A stretch of DNA of 64,000 nucleotides from Burkholderia sp. Bp8963 (GCF_003854275.1 NZ_QTQP01000002.1:1-64000); one strand, 5' to 3'. Shown: positions 1-9,461, numbered from the stretch's first letter. Notes: generated from the letters alone by a model not told the origin. Made by a program: numbers and translations.

Positions 1-397
1 CCTTGAATTCCATTGCCGCCCAACTCTCCGTTGCTCGTGCCATTCGCGCGTCATGCAAAAAGCAAGAGTAAACGGCAAGCCGCGAAAGTTTACAAGCCGC
101 TCACGCCGACTTGTGTGTAATGGAATGCTCTAAAATACCCGAAAAACGGACAATCAATTTCCCTTTATTTTCATACGCTTAGCCGAATGTGCGCTGTCCA
201 TTTTTTCTTACGCACAAATGGACATTCATGAGCCCACCGTCCGTTTCTATCCTGCATTGACCGCCCCGTGCTCAAGTAAATGCAACATGCTCCAATCAAG
301 CCGCGCCGTCGCGACTCACGGCGTTCAGCATCGTCTATCGCGCACTCAGCGGATGTGTGAACATTCTTCCGGAGTAAGTTCGTCGGGGAGATAAGTT
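1..397. other. gene-free leader with inverted repeat
   Basis: I see no gene here. The stretch around 120-245 is AT-richer than its surroundings. It holds an inverted repeat with 9-bp arms, TGTCCATTT at 195-203 and AAATGGACA at 216-224, separated by 12 bases. Related GTCC/GGAC words recur nearby (around 146 and 238). It may be a regulatory site for the following gene or the relic of an insertion-sequence end; the sequence does not decide between these. Confidence 0.35.
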
Positions 398-862
398 ATG
401 CCGTTCCATGTCTTTGTTGACACTGAGTTCACTGATTTCATCGATTGCGACCTTATCAGCATCGCTCTCGTTGCCGAAGACGGTCGTGAGTTCTACGGTG
501 AACGCTCAGATTTTGATCTATCAAGCTGCAGCGAATTCGTCCGTGCGGCGGTGCTACCTCAGCTTGGGCAATTCCCCGAGCAGGTGTATTCCCGCGAAGC
601 CTTACGGTGCGCCCTCCTGACATGGCTATCGCAACTGGAGGACGAACTCCCTCCTCGTATGCTGTGCTTCGACTACGGCGGTGACTGGGAACTGCTAGTT
701 GATCTTCTGGGTGACGTTCCCTCTGGCTGGCTTGCGTGCCGTCTCGGCGAAGAGGCATTAGATATACATCGCATGGAGATGTACTTCAAACAATACGGTG
801 GTCGGCACCACGCACTCTTCGACGCCCGCGCAAACTGTTATGCGACTCAAGGCCGACTTTAA
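398..862 (+). CDS. 3'-5' exoribonuclease, Rv2179c-like DEDD family
   Basis: A 154-aa protein of the small DEDD exoribonuclease family seen in phages, plasmids and islands. The first metal-binding motif is DTEF, with D8 and E10. A second acidic site lies in the segment FDYGGDWELL (D92/D96). The last motif is HHALFDARAN (H137/H138, D142). This order (D-x-E, D, H-x4-D) is what a two-metal 3'-5' exonuclease needs. Family members degrade RNA from the 3' end; the cellular substrate is unknown. It stands alone on the plus strand, before a decayed region. The C-terminus after the last motif is short and could be slightly truncated. Confidence 0.75.
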   Translation: MPFHVFVDTEFTDFIDCDLISIALVAEDGREFYGERSDFDLSSCSEFVRAAVLPQLGQFPEQVYSREALRCALLTWLSQLEDELPPRMLCFDYGGDWELLVDLLGDVPSGWLACRLGEEALDIHRMEMYFKQYGGRHHALFDARANCYATQGRL

Positions 863-2143
863 ACACCGCATTGTTCAATCCAGCTCAAACGGCAGAACCT
901 ATCCTTCGAATGGAAAGTGCACATACTGTCACATCAATGCAATTCTCGAAGCCCCGAAATCATATTTACTCGTCACGAATAATCACACCCCAGCGCCTCA
1001 CTTTAATTCTGTTAATCAACGACCGCTTCCCAATAGTCGTTAGTGCTGCGGTGACATTCTCATTGACCTGCTCTCGGTACTCCAAGCCGACCGGAAGACG
1101 CAATATTCCATTTACAAGCTTCTGTAAAGCCGGCCCTTGGTTCGCCATCAGCAGATCTACGATCTGCGCCGGCTGAGCACGAACGAAAGCCGGAACTATA
1201 CGATCGTCCCACTGTTCGTTTTCGACGATGATCGTTGCAGCCTGCTCCAAAGACAGCGCATCTTCGGAGCTGTTAAACGCTTCAAGACAACGAGCCCGCA
1301 AGCGTGGATCCCCACTTGCCTACTACGTTGTGTATCGGAGCGACTGCTCCGCGCTACCCAAACTCACCACATTCCGCGATTGGCTACTTGAAGAGGCTGC
1401 AGCCTAGCCAGTGCTGTGTCGCCAGGGCGTAACGCTCGCGGACAGATCACCTTTGTGGTGCTGGCGTCGACCGCGCTCGCGGCAACCAGACCAACGCGAT
1501 GGCGGCCAGCACTACTGGAGGAATGATCAACGAGGTGACGACAACCAGATCGCACCAACACATCGAATGCCGCATTTCCAATCAAACCAGCTACCCGCAG
1601 CGTACATGCTGGCCTGACTGCAGTGCCACCGATGTATCTAGGAATGCTTGGATGACGCCCGGTCCGCGGCGCGCCCCGAGCCACGGGAATGCGCTGCACC
1701 GGCTATCCGTTACCCGATCCGGAACAGCGAATGCAGATCATCCTTGAGAAGATCGAACACTTGCGACGCTCGACAGGGAAGGTTATCGAACTCGAAGAAG
1801 GTAGCGCAACGGGCCTTGCGGAACGCACTGACCTGGATCTGCGCCAACTTCATCGCATCGTGATCGATGCGTTCGCGATTGCGCTCGCGACCAGAAAAGG
1901 TATTGCCACGCTGGCGCTATCACCCCCGGCTAAGCGACACGCGATCGGGTTCACGCGTCATGGATAGATGGCTGTGCAGCATTGCCGCCGAATCCTCGTT
2001 CAACGGGGTACGCATCGGGAAAATCACGCTCGCTCCCGTGTGTGCGGTCGACGACTGGCGCCAGCTCGCCCAGGGTCAGGCGTATCGAGAGTCTTGCATC
2101 ATTGCCGAGCTCGGCACGCCTCAACAATCAACCCTTAGGTACC
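863..2143. other. decayed region without an intact gene
   Basis: No convincing complete gene is present. A leftward open frame at 1301-966 (111 codons, no clear ribosome site) reads like ordinary protein but I do not recognise it; it may be the end of a broken gene. A LysR tail lies at 1306-1407. On the minus strand around 1580-1450 a hydrophobic reading frame resembles the last transmembrane helix of a transporter, which is weak evidence. A plus-strand frame at 1689-1967 is unrecognised. The mixture suggests deletions and rearrangement of former genes. Confidence 0.45.
1306..1407 (+). pseudogene. LysR-type regulator, C-terminal remnant
   Basis: The frame from 1306 ends in a TAG at 1405-1407 and reads LAYYVVYRSD, then KLTTFRDWLLEEAAA. 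The pattern aYYlVYp...v.aFRdWLl.EA is the typical last 30 residues of GcvA-like LysR regulators. Nothing upstream continues as LysR: no helix-turn-helix or effector domain is found, so only the tail survives. It was probably left behind by a recombination event. Confidence 0.6.
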
Positions 2144-3145
2144 TTACTTGATCTTGACCACGACTTTGCCCTTGGCGCGTCCTTGCGCCAGGTACTCAAG
2201 CGCTTCCTTTGCCTGTTCAAACGGAAACACCTTGTCAATCACAGGATGGATGCGTTCTGACTTGAGCAATTTGCCAATCTCGGCGAGTTGAGCGCCGTCA
2301 GGGCGGACGAAGAGAAACGAGTAGGTGACGTCCCGCTTTTTCGCAAGACGCATGATCTTACGGCTCATTAGGCCGAATACGAACCTCAGGACAAAGTTCA
2401 GCCCGCGAGCACGGGCGAACGCTGCGTCCAGCGGCCCGATAAGAGAGACGACCTTGCCTCCAGTGTTAAGGATTCCGATTGATTTCTCAATCGCATCACC
2501 CCTGATCGTGCCAATCACCACATCGTAGCCGCGCAACACTTTCTCGAACTCTTGCTTCTTGTAGTCGACTACCTCGTCCGCGCCCAAGCTTGTAACCAAT
2601 GGGATATTACCCGTGCTGGTGTTGGTCCCCACTTTAGCACCAAAATACTTGGCCAATTGGATCGCGAAAGTGCCAATACCGCCCGAGCCCGCAGGAATGA
2701 ACACCTTCTGACCCACCTGAAGATTGGCACGTTCCTTCAGCGCTTGCCACGAAGTGAGTGCGACCATTGGAACTGAGGCGGCCTGCACGAAGTCGAGATT
2801 ATCCGGTTTTGGGGCTGCTGCACTCTCCGGTACAACAGCGAATTCGGCGATAGATCCTCTTCCAAGGTCGAACAGACTTGCAAAGATAGCGTCGCCTTTC
2901 TTGAAGCGGGTTACGCGGCTGCCAACATCGATCACAATGCCAGCCAGATCGCTACCCATAGTTGCGGGCAGTTGGAACTTCAATACGGGTTTGAACATTC
3001 CCGTCGGAATCATGTTGTCGATCGGGTTTACCCCTGCAGCGTGAACTTCAACCAGTAATTCATCGGGCTTTAACGTGGGGCGCGGAACTTCGGCGAACCC
3101 AATCTCGGGTGATTTGCCATAGCGTTTGAATGTGAGTGCTTTCAT
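2144..3145 (-). CDS. NADP-dependent MDR-family oxidoreductase (zinc-free)
   Basis: A 333-aa medium-chain dehydrogenase/reductase of the quinone-oxidoreductase type. The N-terminal GroES-like domain occupies about residues 1-120. A Rossmann domain follows, with nucleotide-binding motif AGSGGIGTF at 152-160 and the family segment FIPAGSGGIGTFAIQLAK. Zinc ligands of alcohol dehydrogenases are absent. Such enzymes reduce quinones or the C=C bond of enones with NADPH in the cytoplasm. It lies 55 bases behind a second MDR gene on the same strand, at the end of a leftward run of redox genes, so both are probably cotranscribed. The true substrate cannot be read from sequence. Confidence 0.85.
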   Translation of the reverse strand: MKALTFKRYGKSPEIGFAEVPRPTLKPDELLVEVHAAGVNPIDNMIPTGMFKPVLKFQLPATMGSDLAGIVIDVGSRVTRFKKGDAIFASLFDLGRGSIAEFAVVPESAAAPKPDNLDFVQAASVPMVALTSWQALKERANLQVGQKVFIPAGSGGIGTFAIQLAKYFGAKVGTNTSTGNIPLVTSLGADEVVDYKKQEFEKVLRGYDVVIGTIRGDAIEKSIGILNTGGKVVSLIGPLDAAFARARGLNFVLRFVFGLMSRKIMRLAKKRDVTYSFLFVRPDGAQLAEIGKLLKSERIHPVIDKVFPFEQAKEALEYLAQGRAKGKVVVKIK

Positions 3146-3200
3146 GTTGCTCTTACTCCGATGTTGCGTTGTATTGTGAAGGCGCTGGACTGAGCCGCGC

Positions 3201-4184
3201 TCACGCCCACGGTTGGAGAACTACCTTGCCGGTGGTATGGCGTCCTTCGAGCAAACGATGTGCTTCGGCGGCTTGCGAGAGCGGTAACACCGTTTCTGTT
3301 TGCAGCGTCACTTTGCCGGATAAGACCAGTCCGATGAGCTCCGACAGCGTCGACTGAATCAGCTCGGAGAACGCCAGGTACGCGCCGACATAAAAACTGG
3401 TGATGGTGAGGTTGGGGACCGTCAGAGTCCATGGATCAATCAGGCTGGATTTGCCACTCGACTGGCCGATGAAGATCAAGCGCCCGAACGGCGCCATAGA
3501 CTTGAACGCCTCGGCAAGATTGTCGCCTCCGGCTGTCTCCAGGACTATATCGACACCCTTGTCGTTGGTCAGCGTGCGTACTTGAGCGGCCCAATCGGGG
3601 GCTGTATAGTCTACGGTCGCATCCGCCCCCAAACTTTCGGCCAAGGCCCGTTTCGCAGGGGTGCTAGCGGCAGCGATGACCTTGCCCGCGCCATAAAGCT
3701 TGGCAAGTTGTACAGCGAGCGAACCTACACCGCCCGCAGCAGCTTCTACCAATACAGTTTCGCCAGGTAGAAGTCGAGCTGCCTTGCGAAGTACCAAGGC
3801 AGCGGTCAAACCGTGGGCGACCAACGCCGACGCGCGTACCGCGTCGAGCCCGGGTGGCAGCGGTATCACAATGCCAGCTGGCACACGGGCGTATTGAGCA
3901 TATCCCCCCGCTCCCGGGGCAGCCATCACCGGCGTACCTACAGGGAGCGAAGTCACCGCCTTGCCGACAGCAGCGATTGTGCCGGCCACCTCGGCGCCGA
4001 GCATGAACGGCGTGGGGGACGGCTCGGGATAGTCGTCGCCGCGACGACGCATGACATCGGCGAAGTTCACTCCAGCCGCTTCGACGCGAATGAGAACCTC
4101 GTCGTCGGCAAGTGAGGGATCTGGCACATCCTCATAAACCAGCGTTTCAGGGCCTCCAGTCTTATGAAATCGAACTGCTTTCAT
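3201..4184 (-). CDS. quinone oxidoreductase, MDR family
   Basis: A 327-aa protein starting MKAVRFHKTGGPE, the usual opening of zinc-free quinone reductases. The ATG at 4184 is preferred because GGAGAAGGA lies just upstream; a TTG 12 bases earlier is in frame but overlaps that ribosome site. The nucleotide-binding segment EAAAGGVGSLAVQLAK sits near residue 150, and the substrate-lining segment AAGVNFADVMRRRG near residue 40. Predicted cytoplasmic NADPH-dependent reductase. It is only distantly similar to the neighbour at 2144-3145, so this looks like two enzymes rather than a fresh duplication. It follows the hydrolase gene by about 120 bases in the same direction. Confidence 0.87.
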   Translation of the reverse strand: MKAVRFHKTGGPETLVYEDVPDPSLADDEVLIRVEAAGVNFADVMRRRGDDYPEPSPTPFMLGAEVAGTIAAVGKAVTSLPVGTPVMAAPGAGGYAQYARVPAGIVIPLPPGLDAVRASALVAHGLTAALVLRKAARLLPGETVLVEAAAGGVGSLAVQLAKLYGAGKVIAAASTPAKRALAESLGADATVDYTAPDWAAQVRTLTNDKGVDIVLETAGGDNLAEAFKSMAPFGRLIFIGQSSGKSSLIDPWTLTVPNLTITSFYVGAYLAFSELIQSTLSELIGLVLSGKVTLQTETVLPLSQAAEAHRLLEGRHTTGKVVLQPWA

Positions 4185-4307
4185 TTCCTTCTCCAAATTT
4201 CGGTGATGTTTTCGGCAAAGCGCGTCGTCGACGAATTTTGGTCGAGAATCATGCGCGCTCTGCCGGGGTTCACGAGAATCTTCATACGCCGCTGGACCGC
4301 AAAGTAT

Positions 4308-5171
4308 TCATTGCGATAGGAACTCCAGTGCCGTGGGTACGAAGCTGGTGTAATGCTGGAAGATTCCACCATGGCCGGCGTCTTGATAAATGACGAGTTG
4401 TGCATCGGGGATGCGGCGGGCCATATCGTGGCTCAGAGCGGTGGGTACCATGATGTCGTTATCCCCATTGGCGATCAGGACTGGCATGGGCAGATTGGTG
4501 AGGTCCTGGGGCGCCTGCTGGCCCCAAGCCTTGATCGCCTTGAGTTGATGGAGGAAGGCGCGAGGTGTCGGCCTCTTGTCACGGCCAGTCTTACGTTCCT
4601 TCAACCGTTTCAAGAAGGCGCTTGCTGCCCGCCGGCCATTGGTTGTGGAGGTGAAGAACAGATAGGCCTTTGGATCGCGCAGCGTTAGCAGGCCTTTGAG
4701 CATCAGTGGCCAAGTTACGGCACCCACACGATCGATGCCGTGACCGCCGGCGGGACCCGTGCCAGTGAGGACGAGCTTGCGCACCATGCCTGGCGCCTTG
4801 AGAGCCACGTCCTGCGCCACGAATCCGCCAAGCGAGAAGCCAAGCAGATCGACTCGATCAAAACCCAATGCATGAATCAGCGCAATGGTATCGCGCGCCA
4901 TCTCCCCCACGGTCACCGGAGCGATACCGCCGGATAAGCCAATTCCGCGATAGTCGACGGCGATAATTCGATGCTTGTGAGCCAAGCCATCGACGATGCG
5001 CGGGTCGAAGTTGTCCAGCACGGCCCCCCAATGATTTAGCAAAACTAAAGGAATTCCGCCATGCGGACCCAGTTCGCGGTAGGCGAAGGTGGTTCCAGCC
5101 GCCTTGACGAAGTTGTTCGGTGCTCGAGCAAACGACGTCGTCGATTGGGTGTCTGGGTTGATGCTCTTCAT
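4308..5171 (-). CDS. alpha/beta hydrolase (cargo paralogue 1)
   Basis: A 287-aa alpha/beta-fold hydrolase. The nucleophile elbow is GFSLGG (S113), the acid is in GDNDIMVP (D239) and the histidine in GHGG (H267), giving a complete triad. An oxyanion-type segment NHWGAVLDNFDPR follows the first strand. Two adjacent ATGs occur at 5174 and 5171; AAGGAG is better spaced for the second, which I use. No signal peptide, so cytoplasmic. It is clearly paralogous to the hydrolases at 7581 and 11786 (shared LDNxDPR, GTGPxGG and P-D/N-A-Q-L-x-I-Y segments). It sits between a TetR gene and the MDR genes. The substrate is unknown; esters, lactones or C-C bonds are all possible for this fold. Confidence 0.85.
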   Translation of the reverse strand: MKSINPDTQSTTSFARAPNNFVKAAGTTFAYRELGPHGGIPLVLLNHWGAVLDNFDPRIVDGLAHKHRIIAVDYRGIGLSGGIAPVTVGEMARDTIALIHALGFDRVDLLGFSLGGFVAQDVALKAPGMVRKLVLTGTGPAGGHGIDRVGAVTWPLMLKGLLTLRDPKAYLFFTSTTNGRRAASAFLKRLKERKTGRDKRPTPRAFLHQLKAIKAWGQQAPQDLTNLPMPVLIANGDNDIMVPTALSHDMARRIPDAQLVIYQDAGHGGIFQHYTSFVPTALEFLSQ

Positions 5172-5241
5172 CATTGACTCCTTGGGCTCTACTTTCATAT
5201 GTCGAGCATCATGCTGACGGGTAAAAAAAAGTGGTCGGAAT

Positions 5242-5823
5242 TCAATCCGCGCCGCAAGCAAGATGCTCGAGAGCTGCTTCAAGCATCGAGTCGGACAACG
5301 GCTCTTCGTCGACAGCTCGCGCCAGGATCACGGCCCCAATCATCGTTGCCGCGATCGCCAAGGCACGCTTATGCGCGTCGGGCTCGCCCCAATCGGCCGA
5401 TTGGCGGGAAACAACTTCGATCATGTCTTTGATACGGCGCGTTATGGCGCGTCGTACAGCCGGCGCTTGACGCGGCATTTCCGTTCCCAGTGCGGCGATT
5501 GGGCAACCGGCCTCCGGGTTCTTTACATGCTCCTTGGACAGATAAGCTCGTAAGAGCGCCCGCAGGGAATGCTCGGCGGGCACGGCGGCCGTACAGTGCG
5601 AAAAGGTGGCGATGGCATCGGCGCCCGCGCGATCCGCCAACTCGACCAGCATTGCCTCTCTTGACGCGAAATGTCCGTAAAACCCGCCGTGGGTGAGGCC
5701 CGCTTGCTTCATGATGTCGGCAATGGCGACGCCGTCATACCCGCTGCGACGGATCACGCGCGCGCCAGCGTCGACGATGCGCTCGTGCGTGGCTTCCTTT
5801 GATCGGGTGATGGATCGTTTCAT
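5242..5823 (-). CDS. TetR/AcrR-family transcriptional regulator
   Basis: A 193-aa regulator with an N-terminal helix-turn-helix: TRSKEATHERIVDAGARVIRR, then YDGVAIADIMKQAGLTHGGFYGHF at about residues 28-52, the hallmark TetR recognition helix. The C-terminal half is the ligand and dimer domain, with the segment GCPIAALGTEMPRQ shared with the TetR at 10733-11362 (GCTMAALGGDAARQ), so the two are of one subfamily. It lies between a flavin oxidoreductase and a hydrolase on the same strand. It is likely to repress these genes and to be relieved by the pathway substrate or an electrophile; this is inferred from context. Confidence 0.88.
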   Translation of the reverse strand: MKRSITRSKEATHERIVDAGARVIRRSGYDGVAIADIMKQAGLTHGGFYGHFASREAMLVELADRAGADAIATFSHCTAAVPAEHSLRALLRAYLSKEHVKNPEAGCPIAALGTEMPRQAPAVRRAITRRIKDMIEVVSRQSADWGEPDAHKRALAIAATMIGAVILARAVDEEPLSDSMLEAALEHLACGAD

Positions 5824-5868
5824 TGGACGTTCATCAACGATGAGTATCTAATCGCAAGCGCTCGGCGC

Positions 5869-7119
5869 TCAACTGCGCGCCCGCAGACGACGCGTGCGAA
5901 ACGTTCCCCAGCCGCTGGTGAATGCAGACTTCAAGAATGCCGCAAGCCCGCTCTCGCCGGGGCGCGGTTCTCTACCCCTCGCAATGCGCTTGAGCTGGCG
6001 TGTGTACCACAGCACCTCCATGATTCCGATGCGATCGATAGCCTTGAGGCCGGTACTGATTGGGTGCACCTGCTGCAGGCTGTCGCGCCCTTGAAGCAAC
6101 GCGACGGGGGCATCAGGATCGATCGCGAGCAGACGCGCCAAGCCGACCACATCCAGCGCGCTGGAGTGGAGCGCCGCATTCATGCCGGCAGCCGTGCGGA
6201 AACCACCGGTCACCATCAGTGGCACTTTGACTGCTGCGCGCACCTTCTGTGCAAATTCAAGGAAGTAGGCTTCTCGGGCCGCGGTGGATTCCTTCTTCGG
6301 TTCTCGCATCGCCCCGCTCATGGCCGGTGCCTCATAGGTACCGCCAGAAATCTCGATCAGGTCGATGCCCGCATCGGTCAACGCGCGGATTGTCTCGATC
6401 GATTCCTCTTCCGTAAAACCACCACGCTGGAAGTCGGCCGAATTGAGCTTGATGCCAACCGGGAAGTCTGGACCGACCTGCCGGCGGATTTCCTCATATA
6501 CGGCCAGTACGAAGCGGCGCCGTTTCTCGGGACTGCCACCCCATTCGTCGCTGCGGCGGTTGTGGTGCGGAGAAAGAAATTGGCTAATCAGATAACCATG
6601 TGCTCCATGGATCTCTACGCCACTGAACCCGGCCTTCTTGCAAATTGCCGCACTGCGCCCGAAACGTTCGATGATTTCTTGAATCTCGGACGTGGTCGCT
6701 TCGCGCGGTGTCTCGAAGAATGCTGCCATGTCCTCGCGGAAAGGAACCGCAGAGGGCGCCAGGTTGAAGGCGTTCAAACCCTTGGTCGACTGCTTTCCGG
6801 GATGGTTAAGTTGGACCCAGATCGACGCCCCCTGCGCGGTTGCAGATTCCGCCCATTGCCGCAGCACGGGCAAGTCTGCCTCGTCTTCGATTACGACATT
6901 CCCAGGCTCGCCCAAGGCGCGGCGGTCGATCATTACGTTGCCTGTCATGATCAGTCCGAGCCCCGAGGCAGCCCAGCGTCGGTACAACTGCACCAGGTCA
7001 AGTGTTGGGCGATTATCGTAGGTGCCCAGGGTTTCACTCATGGCGGCCTTGGCGAGCCGGTTACGCAGAGTGCTGCCATTGGGCAGGCGCAGTGGCTGGT
7101 TAAGCAGATCTGGTTTCAT
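5869..7119 (-). CDS. NADH:flavin oxidoreductase, Old Yellow Enzyme family
   Basis: A 416-aa FMN TIM-barrel protein. Residues 1-30 (LNQPLRLPNGSTLRNRLAKA) form the first strand that contacts FMN. The segment GVEIHGAHGYLISQFLSPHH carries the paired histidines that bind the substrate oxygen. The following motif is RRSDEWGGSPEKRRRF, where a tryptophan stands in place of the usual tyrosine of DEYGGS. FMN-phosphate binding segments GGFR and GLARLL are near the end. It lacks the C-terminal iron-sulphur and FAD domains of dienoyl-CoA reductases. It probably reduces activated C=C bonds. The gene begins 6 bases after the SCP2-like gene ends, so the pair is an operon. A decayed second copy of its N-terminus lies at 12832-12992. 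Confidence 0.87.
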   Translation of the reverse strand: MKPDLLNQPLRLPNGSTLRNRLAKAAMSETLGTYDNRPTLDLVQLYRRWAASGLGLIMTGNVMIDRRALGEPGNVVIEDEADLPVLRQWAESATAQGASIWVQLNHPGKQSTKGLNAFNLAPSAVPFREDMAAFFETPREATTSEIQEIIERFGRSAAICKKAGFSGVEIHGAHGYLISQFLSPHHNRRSDEWGGSPEKRRRFVLAVYEEIRRQVGPDFPVGIKLNSADFQRGGFTEEESIETIRALTDAGIDLIEISGGTYEAPAMSGAMREPKKESTAAREAYFLEFAQKVRAAVKVPLMVTGGFRTAAGMNAALHSSALDVVGLARLLAIDPDAPVALLQGRDSLQQVHPISTGLKAIDRIGIMEVLWYTRQLKRIARGREPRPGESGLAAFLKSAFTSGWGTFRTRRLRARS

Positions 7120-7125
7120 GGCAAC

Positions 7126-7524
7126 TCAGAAAACGGTGCGGTCGTAAGGCAAGACGACTTTCGGAGGCTGCAGGAATGCCGTAAGGCCCTGGAACCACAA
7201 CACTTCCCGGAAGTCACCACTGATGGTCAGGTCTTTACTGCCCACCCCCCGGAGGAAAGCCGCTTGGGCGTCCTTGGCCGACAGAATCTCGAAGCCTTTG
7301 GCCGCACTAGTAAAGGTGAGCGTAAATCGAGGAGTCGCTGCCAGCCCCGAAGATGATCGGACGGTGCCATCTTTGATAACAAAGTAGCGCCCGGCACCCG
7401 AAACCGTACGAATCTGAAATACCAGGCTCTTGGACTCGACGTAACGCGCGGCGCTGGCGTCGCTCCTGATCTTGCGTCTCAGCATCTGGGCAAACGCCCA
7501 CAACAGGAACTTGAACTTCAGCAT
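7126..7524 (-). CDS. SCP2-like sterol/lipid-binding protein
   Basis: A 132-aa protein whose second half shows the SCP2 pattern: a ligand-cavity strand YFVIKDGTV, then PRFTLTFTSAAKGFEIL, then AAFLRGVGSKDLTISGD, which corresponds to the family's conserved (A)F..GKlki.GD turn. The ATG at 7524 is preferred because AAAAGGA precedes it by 9 bases; an in-frame ATG at 7545 lies upstream of that site. SCP2-fold proteins bind hydrophobic molecules such as sterols and acyl-CoAs. It is tightly linked to the OYE-type reductase (6 bases), suggesting it presents a lipophilic substrate. A related fold may form the tail of the HxlR regulator at 15440-16099. Confidence 0.65.
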   Translation of the reverse strand: MLKFKFLLWAFAQMLRRKIRSDASAARYVESKSLVFQIRTVSGAGRYFVIKDGTVRSSSGLAATPRFTLTFTSAAKGFEILSAKDAQAAFLRGVGSKDLTISGDFREVLWFQGLTAFLQPPKVVLPYDRTVF

Positions 7525-7580
7525 TTCTGACCATCCTTTTGACATGCAAAAAGTGCGTTCGGACTATGACGACCGTCGCG

Positions 7581-8426
7581 TCACTCGCTCAGGAACTGAA
7601 TTGCGTGACCCAAGAAGCGTTGCGGGTACTGGAACTGCGCGGCGTGGCCGGCGTCCGGGTAAATGAACAACTGAGCGTTTGGCAAGTTGCGAGCCATGTA
7701 AAACGAATTAACCGTCGGGACCATCACGTCGTTCACGCCGTTGAGGATGAACGTCGGCTGCCGGATGCTGCGCAGATACGCAAAAGGATCGTTTTCCGAG
7801 AGCCTCGGCATGTACAGCATGTTGGCCTCGATCTGCGCGATCGAGACCTCCGGCGAGGATGGTGGATCTTGGTCGGCTCGCATATGACGCCGCTCCCAGA
7901 ACTCCCTTGCTGCCCGCTCAGCCTCTGCTGATCGGCCGAAGAATAGGTAAAGGAAGTCTTCGAACGCCGGGACCGGATTAACTGCTGTCGTCAACACGCG
8001 CTGCTCCATTTCGGGATTTCCCCCGCGCGGCCCGGTACCCAGCAGCATCAGCTTGCGCACGAGCTCGGGATGGCGCCAGGTCAAGTCCAGCGCCTGAAAC
8101 CCTCCCAACGAAAAACCCAGAACGTCGATTTGCTGCAAGCCGAGTGCGCGAACGAAGGCCGCCGCGTCATCGGCCATGTCCTCAATGCGAGTTCGTGGTT
8201 GCCCGCCGGAGGACGCGACGCCGCGACCGTTGTAGAGAATGACTTCGCGGCTCTGGGCAAGCCCATCCGTCATTAGTGGATCCCAGTTGTCCATGCCTCC
8301 GCGAAAGTGCTGCAGAAACAGTAGCGGCGGCTGCGATGAGTCAGCCTTACCCCAGCGGCGGTAGGCGAATCGAGTACCGTCGACATCCACGAAGCGCGTG
8401 GGCGTAGTGATATGGTTGTCAGTCAT
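7581..8426 (-). CDS. alpha/beta hydrolase (cargo paralogue 2)
   Basis: A 281-aa alpha/beta hydrolase starting at the ATG at 8426, which has AGGTGA five bases upstream; an open frame extends 42 codons further but without a ribosome site. Catalytic residues: S107 in GFSLGG, D233 in GVNDVMVP, H261 in DAGHAAQF. The segment QHFRGGMDNWDP aligns with the corresponding loop of the two other hydrolases of this island, and GTGPRGG matches their GTGPAGG. No export signal. The three paralogues differ enough to have separate substrates or steps. It precedes the SCP2-OYE pair by about 55 bases, so it likely belongs to the same transcript. Confidence 0.85.
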   Translation of the reverse strand: MTDNHITTPTRFVDVDGTRFAYRRWGKADSSQPPLLFLQHFRGGMDNWDPLMTDGLAQSREVILYNGRGVASSGGQPRTRIEDMADDAAAFVRALGLQQIDVLGFSLGGFQALDLTWRHPELVRKLMLLGTGPRGGNPEMEQRVLTTAVNPVPAFEDFLYLFFGRSAEAERAAREFWERRHMRADQDPPSSPEVSIAQIEANMLYMPRLSENDPFAYLRSIRQPTFILNGVNDVMVPTVNSFYMARNLPNAQLFIYPDAGHAAQFQYPQRFLGHAIQFLSE

Positions 8427-8672
8427 GTATTCACCTATTGAGGACGTGTGTCGAGATGTCGGTCTCGTTGCCGCAGCTTCAATGCGCCAGAACTTCCAAC
8501 GCTTGGAGGCGCAAAGTCCTCGTGGTATTAGTCCTTCCGCCGTTTTGTGCAATCACCGCGTTGACCTCGGAGAAACGTGAAACAAGCCCGGGGTGTAATA
8601 TCAGCATGCAGCAAACGGCTCTTCACAGATCAGGCACGACCTGGCTCGCACCAAAAGCGGAAGCGGCAATAG

Positions 8673-9461
8673 TCAGGCATCGAGCTGATACCACTCAGCC
8701 GCGTGTGCTTGTCGAATGTCCGACATCAGTCCCTGACGAGCGCCATCCAGTGCCTCCCACCGCCCGGCCACGTGCAGCGGTGGGATCGTGACCAGTTCGC
8801 GGCGGTCGAACCCAATCAGTGCCGCGTCAACTAACTCTCCGACCTCCATAACCTCAGGAAGCGTGTTCACGTCAACTCCGGCGCGCTCCCAGATCTCCGT
8901 GCGCGTCGCCGCCGGCAGTACCGCTTGCACGTAGACGCCTTTGGGTGACAACTCGAGGTTCAGGCCTTGCGACAGGAACAGCACGAATGCCTTGGTGGCA
9001 CCATAGATCGACATGCCGAATTCGGGTGCGAAACCTACAACCGAGCCAATATTGACGATCGAGCCGTTACCGGAATGCACAAAGCGTGGAGCGACCGCGG
9101 CAGCCAACCTCGTCAGTGCCGTCGTGTTGAGCGTGATCAGACGCTCGATGCTCTCGGAGGTTTGCTGCAAAAAGTCGCCCGATTGAGCCATGCCGGCGTT
9201 GTTTATCAGAACTCCGATTTGATTGTCATCGCGCAGACGAGTCTCGAGCGCGGACAGATCGGCGGCCTGGGTCAGGTCGGCCCGCAGCACTTCTACGGCC
9301 ACGCCGCTTTCCTCACGCAGACGCTCTGCCAAGGCATCCAGTCGCGCCTTGTCACGGGCGACAAGGACGAGGTCATGGCCACGCCGAGCGAAGCGCTCGG
9401 CGTAGGTGGCGCCGATGCCGCTCGAGGCGCCGGTGATGAGGACTGTCGGAAGCGTGGTCAT
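8673..9461 (-). CDS. short-chain dehydrogenase/reductase (SDR)
   Basis: A 262-aa classical SDR. The coenzyme motif GASSGIG is at 11-17, NNAG at 87-90, and the catalytic Ser-Tyr-Lys set is S140, Y153 and K157 (SIYGATK). The arginine after the second strand (VARDKARL) suggests NADP(H) preference. The start at 9461 follows AAAGGAAAGTACCC; an upstream in-frame start at 9506 overlaps this. SDRs interconvert alcohols and ketones, which fits a catabolic cluster with enone reductases. It starts about 55 bases after the alkene reductase gene ends and is probably in its operon. Its substrate is not predictable. Confidence 0.87.
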   Translation of the reverse strand: MTTLPTVLITGASSGIGATYAERFARRGHDLVLVARDKARLDALAERLREESGVAVEVLRADLTQAADLSALETRLRDDNQIGVLINNAGMAQSGDFLQQTSESIERLITLNTTALTRLAAAVAPRFVHSGNGSIVNIGSVVGFAPEFGMSIYGATKAFVLFLSQGLNLELSPKGVYVQAVLPAATRTEIWERAGVDVNTLPEVMEVGELVDAALIGFDRRELVTIPPLHVAGRWEALDGARQGLMSDIRQAHAAEWYQLDA

